Positions 17,949 through 26,957 of a stretch of DNA of 64,000 nucleotides are shown piece after piece. The translations under genes were made by a program, and so were the position numbers. The notes below the pieces were generated by a model. That model saw nothing but the letters and a program-made list of their open reading frames with translations, ran no database searches and was not told the origin of the DNA. Numbering within the stretch: position 1 is the first letter of the stretch; each line of letters starts with the position of its first letter. Source of the stretch: Serinicoccus profundi (GTDB lineage: Bacteria > Actinomycetota > Actinomycetes > Actinomycetales > Dermatophilaceae); assembly GCF_008001015.1 (NCBI RefSeq), contig NZ_CP042862.1:3286001-3350000 (forward strand). The letters are read 5' to 3'.

Positions 17949-18730
17949 GAGGCCTCCTGCTCCGGCTCGGCCCGGTCGGCGTCCGGGCCGCCGTGCAGAC
18001 CGCACTCGGTCTTGGCGAAGCCCGACCAGCGGCCGGCCCGCGGGTCCTCACCCGGCGCGACCTGGCGGGTGCACGGCCCGCACCCGATCGAGGGATAGCC
18101 CTGGGTGAGCAGCGGGTTGCTCGGCAGGTCGTAGAGCTCGGCGTAGAGCCTTACCTCGTCGTCGCTCCAGGTCGCGAGCGGGTTGATCTTGATGAGCCCG
18201 AACGACTCGTCGAAGGCCACGACGGGCGTCATGGCCCGCGTCGGGCTCTCCGCGCGGCGCACCCCGGTGACCCAGGCGTCATACCCGGCGAGCGCCCGCC
18301 TCAGGGGCTCGACCTTCCGCATGGCGCAGCAGGCGCCCGGGTCGCGATCGTGCAGCCGGGGGCCGAACTCCGCGTCCTGCTCGGCCACCGACCGCTGCGG
18401 GCGGACGTCGGCGACGGTGATGTCGAGGGCCTCCGCGACGCGGTCCCGGGTCTGGAGCGTCTCCTCGAAGTGGTAGCCGGTGTCGAGGAAGAGCACGTCC
18501 ACACCGGGCTGGTGCCGTGACACGAGGTGGGGCAGCACCGACTCCGCCATGCTCGAGGTCACGGCCATCCGGGCCCCAAAGGTCTGCGCGGCCCACGCCA
18601 TGACCGTCTCGGTGTCGGCGTCCGCCAGACGGGGGGCCGCCTCGTGCGCGAGCGCACGCAGGCGATCACGGTCCTCCCGCTCGGAGCGGGTGGCCAGGGA
18701 CAGGACGGTCGGAGTGGCGGGAAGAGTCAT
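17945..18730 (-). CDS. cysH: Phosphoadenylyl/adenylyl-sulfate reductase
   Basis: 261 residues. Reduces APS (or PAPS) to sulfite. The Cys-Cys pair (134-135, GACCAMRK) and the C-x2-C pair (217, 220, GCGPC) are the [4Fe-4S] ligands that mark the APS-reductase type; the catalytic Cys is in KTECGLH (243). Nucleotide loop SSMAESVL at 59-66. Start ATG 18730 has a GAGGTG Shine-Dalgarno. First structural gene of an operon with cysG and cbiX (4-nt overlap), preceded by a leader peptide at 18838-18924. No sulfite reductase or ATP sulfurylase gene is in the window. Confidence 0.94.
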   Translation of the reverse strand: MTLPATPTVLSLATRSEREDRDRLRALAHEAAPRLADADTETVMAWAAQTFGARMAVTSSMAESVLPHLVSRHQPGVDVLFLDTGYHFEETLQTRDRVAEALDITVADVRPQRSVAEQDAEFGPRLHDRDPGACCAMRKVEPLRRALAGYDAWVTGVRRAESPTRAMTPVVAFDESFGLIKINPLATWSDDEVRLYAELYDLPSNPLLTQGYPSIGCGPCTRQVAPGEDPRAGRWSGFAKTECGLHGGPDADRAEPEQEAS

Positions 18731-18837
18731 GGTCACCTCGGGGTGGTCGCTGGCTGGGTCGCGCGTCGAGGCGCAGGTGACACCGTGCTGGCGTCGGCGC
18801 TGCGGTGGGTCCGCGGCGACCCGGAGGGCGGGTGGGG

Positions 18838-18924
18838 TCAGCGACAGGTGCACATCAGCATGCTGCTGATGCGCAGGAGGTCTACTTCGTGGCACGTGGT
18901 CAGGGGCCAACCCCGAGAGAACAT
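18838..18924 (-). CDS. Putative cysteine-rich leader peptide of the cysH operon
   Basis: A 28-codon frame on the minus strand ends in HEVDLLRISSMLMCTCR-stop. The pattern HxVDLxRxSSxLxC with terminal Cys/Arg matches the short 'putative leader peptide' family seen upstream of sulfur-assimilation genes in actinobacteria. Start is ATG 18924, or the in-frame ATG 18939 (five residues longer). The stop is 107 bp before cysH. Two cysteine codons next to the stop suggest control by cysteinyl-tRNA supply (ribosome-mediated attenuation), which is inference. Confidence 0.7.
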   Translation of the reverse strand: MFSRGWPLTTCHEVDLLRISSMLMCTCR

Positions 18925-18998
18925 GCACTCATCATGCATGGTTATCGATGCGGTCACAAGTCGTTGGGTATGCTCGGCCGCTTGCGCCCTGCCATGTT

Positions 18999-19030
18999 CT
19001 GTGGTTCATTAGTCAAGTAACGAACCACAG
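18999..19030. promoter_or_regulatory. 32-bp palindromic operator before the GntR/ABC operon
   Basis: CTGTGGTTC (18999-19007) and GAACCACAG (19022-19030) form a perfect 9-bp inverted repeat; inside it TTA...TAA continues the dyad, so 13 of 16 positions match. It ends 12 bp before the regulator's ATG, the expected place for autorepression by a YtrA-type dimer. Confidence 0.65.
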
Positions 19031-19042
19031 AAGCGAGGGCGG

Positions 19043-19414
19043 ATGTTCGACGGACGGGACCCGATCTACCTCCAGATCGCCGAGGCGATCCGGGGCGAGA
19101 TCCTCACCGGGGCCCTGCGGGAGGGCGACCAGGTGATGTCGACGACGCAGTACGCCACGACCTATCGCATCAATCCGGCCACCGCCGCCAAGGCCTTCGC
19201 CGAGCTCGTCGCCGAGGACGTCCTCGTCAAGCAGCGCGGGGTCGGGATGTTCGTCGCCGAGGGTGCGACCGGCAGGTTGCGCGCCTCGCGCCGGGACGCG
19301 TTCTTCGACGATCGGCTCGCCCCCGTCGTGCGCGAGGCCGCCGCCCTCGGGATCACCGCCGCCGAGCTCACCGCATACCTGCACACCCACCTGGACCAGG
19401 AGGAGGACCGATGA
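19043..19414 (+). CDS. GntR family transcriptional regulator, YtrA subfamily
   Basis: 123 residues: winged helix at 8-75 (PIYLQIAEAIRGEILTGAL... INPATAAKAFAELVAEDVLV) followed by only a short helical tail, the YtrA layout. Such regulators repress an adjacent ABC transporter operon. Stop overlaps the start of the ATPase gene (ATGA), and a strong palindrome lies 12 bp upstream, so autoregulation of the three-gene operon is likely. RBS GAGGGCGG precedes the ATG. Confidence 0.92.
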   Translation: MFDGRDPIYLQIAEAIRGEILTGALREGDQVMSTTQYATTYRINPATAAKAFAELVAEDVLVKQRGVGMFVAEGATGRLRASRRDAFFDDRLAPVVREAAALGITAAELTAYLHTHLDQEEDR

Positions 19415-20289
19415 CCGGTCTGACCGTGACCACCGAGGACGTCTCCGTCCGGTATGGCGCGACGCACGCCCTCGACGGCGTGAGCCTCGACCTCGCGGCG
19501 GGGCGCATCCACGGCCTGCTCGGGCGCAACGGCGCCGGCAAGACCACCCTGCTCAGCCTGCTCGCGTCCTTCGCCCGGCCGGACGCCGGGCGCGTGCTGC
19601 TGGAGGGACGGGAGCCGTTCGAGGACGCCGACCTCATGGGAGCCACCTGCCTCATGCGCTCGGCCGGTGACCTGCCCGCCGACTCCAAGGTCGGGGACAT
19701 CCTGGCGCTGCACCAGGTCGGGCGGCCGACCTTCGACCGCGCGCTGGCCGATCGGATGCTGGACCGCTTCGGCGTGCCTGCGCGCAGGACCCTCGCCAAG
19801 CTGTCGCGGGGCCAGCAGTCGGCCGTGGCCGCCGCGGTCGGCCTGGCGAGCCGGGCTCCCCTCACCATGCTCGACGAGGTCCACCTCGGCATGGACGCCC
19901 CCACCCGCCAGGAGTTCACCCAGCTGCTGCTCGAGGACTTCGCCGAGCACCCGCGGACCATCATCATCTCCAGCCACCTCATCAGCGAGATCGAGCACCT
20001 GCTGGAGACCGTGACGATCCTGCACGAGGGGCGCGTGCTGATCTCCGAGGAGGCCGACGAGCTGCGCCGGCAGGGGGTCACCGTCACCGGTCGGGCAGAT
20101 CTGGTCGAGGCGGCCACCCAGGGCCTGCGCACGGTCGGCCGACGCGACCTCGGCCCCACCCGGGAGGCCACGGTGCTCGGCTCCGCCCACGAGCCCTGGG
20201 CCGCAGAGGCCCAGCGGCAGGGCCTGCAGCTCGGCCCGGTGCCGCTGCAGGACCTCTTCATCCACCTCACGACCAAGGACGCAGCATGA
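19411..20289 (+). CDS. ABC transporter ATP-binding protein
   Basis: 292 residues. Walker A GRNGAGKTT (38-46), signature LSRGQQS (131-137) and Walker B region PLTMLDEV (150-157). Two departures from the norm: SRGQ in place of SGGQ, and Val instead of Pro after the catalytic Asp-Glu; the H-loop SSHL is present. The last 80 residues are a non-ATPase tail. Middle gene of gntR-ATPase-permease with 4-nt overlaps on both sides; probably an exporter or membrane-stress ABC system induced when YtrA releases. Confidence 0.92.
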   Translation: MTGLTVTTEDVSVRYGATHALDGVSLDLAAGRIHGLLGRNGAGKTTLLSLLASFARPDAGRVLLEGREPFEDADLMGATCLMRSAGDLPADSKVGDILALHQVGRPTFDRALADRMLDRFGVPARRTLAKLSRGQQSAVAAAVGLASRAPLTMLDEVHLGMDAPTRQEFTQLLLEDFAEHPRTIIISSHLISEIEHLLETVTILHEGRVLISEEADELRRQGVTVTGRADLVEAATQGLRTVGRRDLGPTREATVLGSAHEPWAAEAQRQGLQLGPVPLQDLFIHLTTKDAA

Positions 20290-21107
20290 GCCAGCCGACC
20301 AGCCCGCGACCCGACGCCCCGGCGGCGGTGACGACCATGACCGCGAGGCCGCCCTCCGACGAGGCGTCTGTGCACCCGGCCCCTGCCGCGCCGTGGGTCA
20401 GGCTGACCCGCCACCTCCTGCGGCCGGCCCTGGGCATCACCCTGGGCACGGTCGCCGTCCTGGCCCTTGCCTGGGCACTGGGGGTGGCGCTGGCCACGCG
20501 CGAGGTCTTCCTCGTCGTTGCGGTCATGAGCTACGTGGGCGTCTCCACCGTGCCCTGGATCGCCTTCACCGTCCTGGTCATCACCGTCGGGAGCGCCGTG
20601 CGCCAGCTCGTGCACGCCGGCTTCACCCGGCGGGCGATCACCGTCGCCGGCCTCCTCTGCGCGCTCGCCGTGGGCGTGCTCTTCGCCGCAGGGGTGGTGG
20701 TCGTGGAGCTCGCCGGGCAGGCCGTCATGGATGCCATGACGGAGACCTACTTCTCCGTCGGCACTGCCCCATGGTGGGCGGCGCTCCCCGCCCTGGGCCT
20801 GCTCTGCATCACCGCGGCCGTGTGCGGCGTGCTGGTCGGCGCGAGCTTCGTCCGCTGGCGCGGCTGGGCGACCCTCCTGCTGCCGGTCACGGCCGGGCTG
20901 CCGTTCTTCGCCCAGGACGTCCTCACCCGCTCGGTGACGCGGCGCGGCATGGGGGCAGGCGGGCCGCGCTCGTGGATCGAGACGATCCCGACCATGCTCC
21001 CGCCGCTGCCCACGATGGCCCTCTGCCTGCTCGTGCTCACCCTCACCGTGGCCGCGACGTGGTGGGTGCTGCGCTCCCTCCCGCTGCCGCCGCGGGCGTC
21101 GGCCTGA
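20286..21107 (+). CDS. ABC transporter permease (YtrA-operon type)
   Basis: 273 residues: a Pro-rich cytoplasmic N-terminus of about 45 residues, then six hydrophobic segments (for example GITLGTVAVLALAWALGV and GVLFAAGVVVVELAGQA). No known permease signature, as usual for YtrA-linked membrane partners. Overlaps the ATPase gene by 4 nt, so the two form one transporter. Substrate unknown. Confidence 0.82.
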   Translation: MSQPTSPRPDAPAAVTTMTARPPSDEASVHPAPAAPWVRLTRHLLRPALGITLGTVAVLALAWALGVALATREVFLVVAVMSYVGVSTVPWIAFTVLVITVGSAVRQLVHAGFTRRAITVAGLLCALAVGVLFAAGVVVVELAGQAVMDAMTETYFSVGTAPWWAALPALGLLCITAAVCGVLVGASFVRWRGWATLLLPVTAGLPFFAQDVLTRSVTRRGMGAGGPRSWIETIPTMLPPLPTMALCLLVLTLTVAATWWVLRSLPLPPRASA

Positions 21108-21161
21108 GCGCCGAGGGCCGGGCGGTGGTCCTGGGCGCCGAGGACCTGGCCGCGGACCTGA

Positions 21162-21219
21162 GCAAGCTGGGTCGGCATACCGCACCATGGCACTGCTGCT
21201 CCGTGTGGAGCCAGCTTGC
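21162..21219. terminator. Possible bidirectional terminator between convergent genes
   Basis: GCAAGCTGG (21162-21170) pairs perfectly with CCAGCTTGC (21211-21219) around a 40-nt loop, in the 133-bp gap between the permease and EamA stops. No U-tract, so termination is a guess from position. Confidence 0.3.
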
Positions 21220-21240
21220 CCAGGTTGGCCGGGCCGGAGG

Positions 21241-22185
21241 TCAGGGCACGGCGGGCGAGGCGGGCGTGGCCGGGACGGGGATGCGCTCACGCGGCGTCGC
21301 GGGCGGCGGGGTCGGGCGGCGCCGGAGGGTGAGGGAGGCCCACAGCACCCCGCCCACGACGAGCACACCGCCGGCCAGCTCGAGCAGCGTCGGGCGCTCG
21401 CCGAGGACCCCCCAGGCCGTGCTCATCCCGACGACCGGGACGAGCATCGAGAAGGGCGCCACGACGCCTGCCGGGTGTCGCACCATGAGCCACACCCAGA
21501 TGCCGGACCCGACGATCGTCCCGAGAACGACGGTGTAGGCCAAGCCGAGCCACGCGGGCAGCGCCGCGGCGCTCGCGGACGTCGCCAGCGAGGTCCAGAT
21601 CGCCGACGGGCCCTCCACCAGCAACGACACGGCCATCATCGGCAGGGGCGGGACGACCGACATCCACAGGGTGAGGTGCAGCGGGTTCGGCGGGGCGGCG
21701 AGCCGGCTGCTGAGGTTGCCCAGCGACCAGCCGAAGGCGCCGAGGACGACGAGCAGGAAGGGCACCCACGAGGTCGCCTCGGCGCGGCTGAGGCCGACGA
21801 CCAGGAGCCCGAGCACGGCGACACCCACCCCGGCGGCACGTCGCGGGGTGAGCCGCTCACCCAGCAGGAGCACGCCGAGCAGCACGGTGAACGGCGCCGA
21901 CGCCTGCAGCACCAGCGAGGCCAGCCCGGCGGGGAAGCCGGCGGCCATCCCGAGGTAGAGGCCAGTGAACTGCAGCGTCCCGAAACCGAGCCCGTAGCCC
22001 ACCAACCACCGCAGCGGCACCTGCGGTCGCGGCACGAGCAGGATCGTCGGCACCGCGAGCACGGCGAACCGCAGCGCGACGAGGAAGAGTGGCGGGAAGT
22101 GCTCGAGCGAGGCGTGGATGGCGAGGAAGTTCAGACCCCACAGCACCGCGACGGCGACGGCGAGGAGGGTGCGGCGCAACGGCAT
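21241..22185 (-). CDS. EamA-family (DMT) transporter
   Basis: 314 residues with ten predicted membrane helices in two EamA repeats (LAVAVAVLWGLNFLAIHAS and, in the second half, LLVVLGAFGWSLGNLSSRLAA). Members export amino acids or other metabolites; substrate not predictable. The ATG lies inside a GGTATGCC word, and CAGACT (22193-22198) is 7 nt upstream. Divergent from a LysR gene 72 bp away, which is the natural candidate regulator. Confidence 0.9.
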   Translation of the reverse strand: MPLRRTLLAVAVAVLWGLNFLAIHASLEHFPPLFLVALRFAVLAVPTILLVPRPQVPLRWLVGYGLGFGTLQFTGLYLGMAAGFPAGLASLVLQASAPFTVLLGVLLLGERLTPRRAAGVGVAVLGLLVVGLSRAEATSWVPFLLVVLGAFGWSLGNLSSRLAAPPNPLHLTLWMSVVPPLPMMAVSLLVEGPSAIWTSLATSASAAALPAWLGLAYTVVLGTIVGSGIWVWLMVRHPAGVVAPFSMLVPVVGMSTAWGVLGERPTLLELAGGVLVVGGVLWASLTLRRRPTPPPATPRERIPVPATPASPAVP

Positions 22186-22257
22186 ACCTCAGAGTCTGCG
22201 ACGCCCGAACCTTGAGGTCCAGCGACATTTTCTGACGTCACTCCTTAGGGTGACTAC

Positions 22258-23160
22258 ATGGAGACGAGGCATCTCGAACTGTTGCGCGAGCTCGCCGTGC
22301 GCGGCACCCTGGCCGCCGTCGCGGAGGCGACCCACCGCACGCCGTCGGCACTGTCCCAACAGCTGCGGACTGCGGAGCGCGACTTCGGCGTCGCGCTCGT
22401 CGAACCGGTCGGGCGGGGGCTCCGACTGACGACCGAGGGCGAACTGCTCGCCGACGCCGCCGACGAGGTATGCCGTGTCCAGGCCCAGGTGCAGGCGCGC
22501 CTGGACGCCGCGCGCGGGGAACCGAGCGGCCGGGTGAGCATCGGCACGCTCCCCAGCGCCGGCGAGGCCCTGCTGCCCGGGCTGGTGAAGGCGCTGCGCG
22601 GCAGCGCGATCGAGCTGACGCTGGACGACTTCGACCTCGCGGAGGCCGACTACGCCACCCGCACCCTCGACGTGGACGTCGTCATCGCGCACAGCCTCAG
22701 CGGTGACGTGCCCGCCGGGGCGCAGCGGCTCACCTCCCACGTGCTGGTCCGCGAGCCGATCGACGTCGCGCTCCCCACGGACCACCCCCTGGCCTCACGG
22801 GAGCGCCTGCACCCTCGGGACCTGGTCGGGACCACGTGGATCGGTGTCCCGGAGGGATACCCCTTCGACACGATCCTGCTGGCCGTGGAGGCGCTCACCG
22901 GCCAGACTCTCGAGCGCCGCCAGCGGCTGCGTGACAACCAGCTCATCCGCGCCCTCGTCGGCCGGGGCGAGGGGCTCGCGCTCCTGCCACGCTTCACCAC
23001 GCCCGCCGACGGACGGGTCGTGCTGCGCCCGCTCGCCGGGGTGCCGGCGCAGCGGGCGATCGTCGCGCTGTGCCGGCCCGACCGTCATGCCCGGCTGGCC
23101 GTCCGCACGGTCGTGGACGAGCTGGAGCGCGTCGGAGCGGGGCTGACCGCGATCGGCTAG
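22258..23160 (+). CDS. LysR family transcriptional regulator
   Basis: 300 residues: N-terminal HTH (ETRHLELLRELAVRGTLAAVAEATHRTPSALSQQLR pattern, residues 2-60) and a periplasmic-binding-like effector domain from about 90. TAGGGT at 22246-22251 lies exactly 6 nt before the ATG: leaderless. Divergent from the EamA transporter, so it probably controls export of the ligand it senses. The stop codon shares CTAG with the stop of the convergent membrane protein gene. Confidence 0.93.
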   Translation: METRHLELLRELAVRGTLAAVAEATHRTPSALSQQLRTAERDFGVALVEPVGRGLRLTTEGELLADAADEVCRVQAQVQARLDAARGEPSGRVSIGTLPSAGEALLPGLVKALRGSAIELTLDDFDLAEADYATRTLDVDVVIAHSLSGDVPAGAQRLTSHVLVREPIDVALPTDHPLASRERLHPRDLVGTTWIGVPEGYPFDTILLAVEALTGQTLERRQRLRDNQLIRALVGRGEGLALLPRFTTPADGRVVLRPLAGVPAQRAIVALCRPDRHARLAVRTVVDELERVGAGLTAIG

Positions 23161-23686
23161 CGACCGGACAGGACGCTCGCGCCGAGGAGGAGGGCCGTGC
23201 CGAAGATCGTCGCTCCCATCCACGGCCCGACGAAGCGGCTGGTCGGGACCGGCGTCCCCCGCAGCAGGCCGAGCATCCCCACCAGGCCCGCCAGCTGGAC
23301 CACTCCCAGCACGGTGAGGATCCACCCACCGAAGATCCAGGACAGGGACAGGAAGTGGGCCGCCACGACCACGGCGACCCACCACGCCATCCACCGGTTC
23401 CCACCGCGGGTCGCGAGGACGAGGACGCCTGCGCCGGCGAGGAGCACCTCCGCGGCGACGACGATCCCGAAACTCGCGTAGCGCCCCTCCAACGCGGTCG
23501 GCTCGCTCCAGCTCAGCCCCGTCCAGATGCCGAACCGACGGCGAGGAGCACCCCCGCGGCGGAGCCCACGGCGAGTGGCACGCGCCAACCGCGGGCGGGT
23601 GACTCCTGCGCCCACCCGCACCACACCATGGTCATCAGCCCGAACCACGCCGACGTGAACACCACGTCCCGGAACTCCTCGAGCAC
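23157..23686 (-). pseudogene. Small multi-helix membrane protein, single frameshift
   Basis: GTG start at 23686 after a GGGGAG RBS gives EEFRDVVFTSAWFGLMTMVWCGWAQ up to LLAVG; the protein then continues in another frame as FGIWTGLSWSEPTALEGRYASFG through several hydrophobic helices to LLLGASVLSGR at 23157. The switch is a one-base change near 23525 (span 530 nt, one short of a codon multiple). About 176 residues and five or six helices when repaired. No family recognised. Either a new mutation or a sequencing error. Confidence 0.65.
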
Positions 23687-23774
23687 GGCTCTCCCCTCGT
23701 CGATCCCACACCAGCCCCTGCACGCCGCCTGGGCGAACCTTATGACAGCCAGACCCCCGCAGCCGCCACGCCCC

Positions 23775-24296
23775 TCAGGTGGCCGTCTGCCTCTCGTCGT
23801 CCGGGAGGCCGAAGGCGGCGGCATACTCCCCGCTCCTCGCGAGGTAGCCGTCCCACCCCGTCGTCGCCGTCTCCCCGGTCCGCACGGACTCCTCGAGCCG
23901 GTCGAGGTAGTACTCCCATCCGGGGCCGACGTCGGTGACGAGCGAGCGGTCGGTGAGCACCTGGGCGAAGCGCAGGGTCGTGACCCCGGCCTCCTCGGCG
24001 AGCCGCAGGTCGAGGGTCCAGACCTGGGTCGGGTCGTCGTTCTCGTTGCGGACGCGCAGCCGGGTCGGCTCCTCGCAGACCTCGACGAGGTAGGGCTCGG
24101 TGGGCATGTCCTCCTCGAAGGCCCAGGTCACCTGCACCCGGCCCGTGCTCGGGTCGCCGGTCCACGTCGCGAACCAGCGCCCCAACCGCTCGCTCTCGGT
24201 CAGCGCCGCCCAGACGTCCTGGATCGGCGCGCGGAAGGTGCGGGTGAGGACGAGGTGGTCCTGTCCGTCGATGGTCTCGGGGGCTCCGGTGATCAT
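23775..24296 (-). CDS. SRPBCC (AHSA1-like) domain protein
   Basis: 173 residues: LTRTFRAPIQDVWAALTESERLGRWFATWTG is the canonical START/AHSA1 opening, and GWEYYLDRLEESVRTG the closing helix. A ligand-binding fold with unknown substrate. The ATG overlaps the stop of the ArsR gene upstream; ArsR-SRPBCC pairs are common in actinobacteria, and a second pair sits at 60.5 kb. Confidence 0.88.
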   Translation of the reverse strand: MITGAPETIDGQDHLVLTRTFRAPIQDVWAALTESERLGRWFATWTGDPSTGRVQVTWAFEEDMPTEPYLVEVCEEPTRLRVRNENDDPTQVWTLDLRLAEEAGVTTLRFAQVLTDRSLVTDVGPGWEYYLDRLEESVRTGETATTGWDGYLARSGEYAAAFGLPDDERQTAT

Positions 24297-24709
24297 GCGG
24301 TCTCCTCGGTGGTGGTGGTGTCGATGACGGCGTCGTCGGTGTCAGGCACCGATGGGGTATGCCGGGGCTCACCGTCGCGGCGCTCGCGCACCGTCCGGCG
24401 GACCTCGAGGTCGAGGGCATCCAGGTCGTGGGCGGCGATCGGCGGACCCGCGGCGCCCGCCCGCAGCCTCTGCGCATATGCCTCCACCTGCCTCAGCGGC
24501 GCCGGCTCCAGCCGGTAGTGCCGCTCCCGCCCCACGTCGTCGACGCGCACCAGGCCGGCCTCCCCGAGCAGCCGCAGGTGACGACTCACCGCCGGTCGAG
24601 AGATGCCCCGCCCCGCCGTCAGGTCGACGACGCGGCGCGCCCCCTCACCGGCCAGCTGCTCCAGCAACGAGCGGCGCACCGGGTCGGCCAGCGCGGAGAA
24701 GACGTCCAT
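24293..24709 (-). CDS. ArsR/SmtB family transcriptional regulator
   Basis: 138 residues with winged helix DVFSALADPVRRSLLEQLAGEG... GISRPAVSRHLRLLGEAGLVR (2-62). No CxC metal site, so not a classic metal sensor. Cotranscribed with the SRPBCC gene (4-nt overlap). An AT-rich imperfect dyad centred on CATATG lies at about 24716-24733, 7 bp before the ATG, a likely autoregulatory site. Confidence 0.9.
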   Translation of the reverse strand: MDVFSALADPVRRSLLEQLAGEGARRVVDLTAGRGISRPAVSRHLRLLGEAGLVRVDDVGRERHYRLEPAPLRQVEAYAQRLRAGAAGPPIAAHDLDALDLEVRRTVRERRDGEPRHTPSVPDTDDAVIDTTTTEETA

Positions 24710-24762
24710 GCGAATAGGTAACCATATGTTGACCAGTCCGTCGAGTTGTGCGGAGGCGCGAC

Positions 24763-25399
<637 letters not shown>

Positions 25400-25411
25400 A
25401 CCCACAACGCG

Positions 25412-26545
25412 TCAGCCCCCGAGATGTGCTGGCAGCTCAGGCTCCAGGTCGAGCCAGGCGGCCAGGTCGTGCACCTGCTCGAGCACGCGCTCGCGGCGGG
25501 CGGCGCGCCATACCCCGTCCTCGTGCAGGGCGTCCACGCGCAGCACCCCACGCTTCGGCTCGGCGGTCGCGTCGAGCTTGCCGACCAGCTCGTCGCCGTC
25601 GAGCACGGGCAGCGCGTAGTAGCCGAACCGCCGCCGCGCCTTGGGCTTGTACATCTCGAGCACGTAGTCGAAGTCGAAGATCTCCTCCATCCGGGTACGG
25701 TCGAAGACCAGCCGGTCGATCGGGCAGAGCAGCGCGGCACGGCCGGCGAACGGCTCCGCCGGGTCGAGGTATGCCGGGTGCACGCGCCAGGTGCCCCCGA
25801 CCCCCTCGACCACCGCCTCCTCACCCGCGGTCCGGGCGTCACCCGGCTCGACCGGGCACTCCTGGCTGCGGGAGCGCAACAACCCCAGGGAGGCGAGCCG
25901 ACGTTCGTCCTGCACCTGGCGTGCCTGCTCGAGCGGGAGGGTGGGCACGTCGGGATAGACGCGGTCGGCGAGGTCCCAGAGCCGCTGCCCGGCCTCGCGG
26001 CCGGAGACCGCCACCTCCCCGCGCGCGACCATGAGGTCGAGCAGCCGCCCGAGGTTCTTGTCGTTGGTCCAGCCCGTCGAGCGCCACGGCACCTCGGTGG
26101 CGTCCGGCAGTGCCCCGGTCAGGGTCGGCCCCTCGGCCTCGAGGTGGGCCAGGACTGCGCGGCGCCCCCGGTCGTTGGCCTCGACCCAGCGCGCGATGCC
26201 CTCCTGCCACGGCCGGAGCCGGCCGTCGCGACGGGACGGTGCGGGCCAGGCCTCCATCTGGGCGAGGTGCAGCGCGATGTCCTCGCCCGGGCGGATGAAG
26301 CCGAGCAGCTCGATGAGGGTGCGCTCCGCGAGCAGCCGATCCAGCTCGCCGGTGTCGTAGCTGCTGCCCAGCCGGCTCCACAGCACGAGGTGCTGCGCGG
26401 GAGCCACTGCCTTGACCGGGTCGATCTGCAGCAGGGTCAGCTCGCGCACGGTCTCGACGACGTCGCCGGGCCGCGCGCGGGTGAGCAGCTGGGCGCGTAC
26501 CGCGATGCGCTGCGCGTCGCGGCGGGAGAGGTGGTGGACGGTCAC
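25412..26545 (-). CDS. Winged-helix DNA-binding protein, YcaQ/AlkX-type DNA glycosylase family
   Basis: 377 residues, HTH_42 (DUF1006) family with tandem winged helices. The QxD motif that marks the YcaQ (AlkX) branch is seen as Gln40-Ile-Asp42 in TLLQIDPVKAVAPAQHLVLW. YcaQ of E. coli is a glycosylase that unhooks interstrand cross-links; the same activity here is inference from the motif. Conserved C-terminal blocks RMEEIFDFDYVLEMYKP and RFGYYALPVLDGDELVGKLD are present. Stands alone. Confidence 0.85.
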   Translation of the reverse strand: MTVHHLSRRDAQRIAVRAQLLTRARPGDVVETVRELTLLQIDPVKAVAPAQHLVLWSRLGSSYDTGELDRLLAERTLIELLGFIRPGEDIALHLAQMEAWPAPSRRDGRLRPWQEGIARWVEANDRGRRAVLAHLEAEGPTLTGALPDATEVPWRSTGWTNDKNLGRLLDLMVARGEVAVSGREAGQRLWDLADRVYPDVPTLPLEQARQVQDERRLASLGLLRSRSQECPVEPGDARTAGEEAVVEGVGGTWRVHPAYLDPAEPFAGRAALLCPIDRLVFDRTRMEEIFDFDYVLEMYKPKARRRFGYYALPVLDGDELVGKLDATAEPKRGVLRVDALHEDGVWRAARRERVLEQVHDLAAWLDLEPELPAHLGG

Positions 26546-26576
26546 CCCGGCACCTCACACGCCCGCGCCGTCACGA

Positions 26577-26912
26577 TCACGTCTTCGGCGGCTGCGCCCG
26601 GGCTCGCTCCACACCCAGGCGCACCAGCTCCGCGAGCAGGTCCTCGTCGTCGGCAGCCGCGCCCTCGCTGTGCACCCACTCCCGCATCGGCCGCCCCCGC
26701 ATGACCATCGGCTCGAGCCCCTCGCGCTGCGCCAGCTCTGCAGCCAGCCCCTCGTCGACGTGGACCATCACGCCCTCGTCGCCCGTGGCGGCGACCGCCA
26801 TGTGCCCGCCCACGAGGAAGGCGAGGCCGCCGAACATCCGCTTCTCGACCACCCCGGTCTCCCCTGCGAGAAGATCACGGATCCGCTGCGCCAACCCCTC
26901 GTCATACGCCAT
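26577..26912 (-). CDS. TfoX/Sxy N-terminal domain protein
   Basis: 111 residues: MAYDEGLAQRIRDLL... VVEKRMFGGLAFLVGGHMAV is the TfoX_N signature; the end REWVHSEGAAADDEDLLAEL is typical. A competence role is known for proteobacterial TfoX, but the actinobacterial short forms are uncharacterised. CATACT (26919-26924) lies 6 nt before the ATG and coincides with a GGCATAC word. Start at 26912; upstream frame is not conserved. Confidence 0.85.
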   Translation of the reverse strand: MAYDEGLAQRIRDLLAGETGVVEKRMFGGLAFLVGGHMAVAATGDEGVMVHVDEGLAAELAQREGLEPMVMRGRPMREWVHSEGAAADDEDLLAELVRLGVERARAQPPKT

Positions 26913-26957
26913 GGATCGAGTATGCCGCCCACGTCCGACATACGGCACGATGTGCTC

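Noticed and set aside
18731-18837. SAM riboswitch upstream of cysH
   Set aside because: I could not find the conserved stems of a SAM aptamer; the leader peptide explains the region better.
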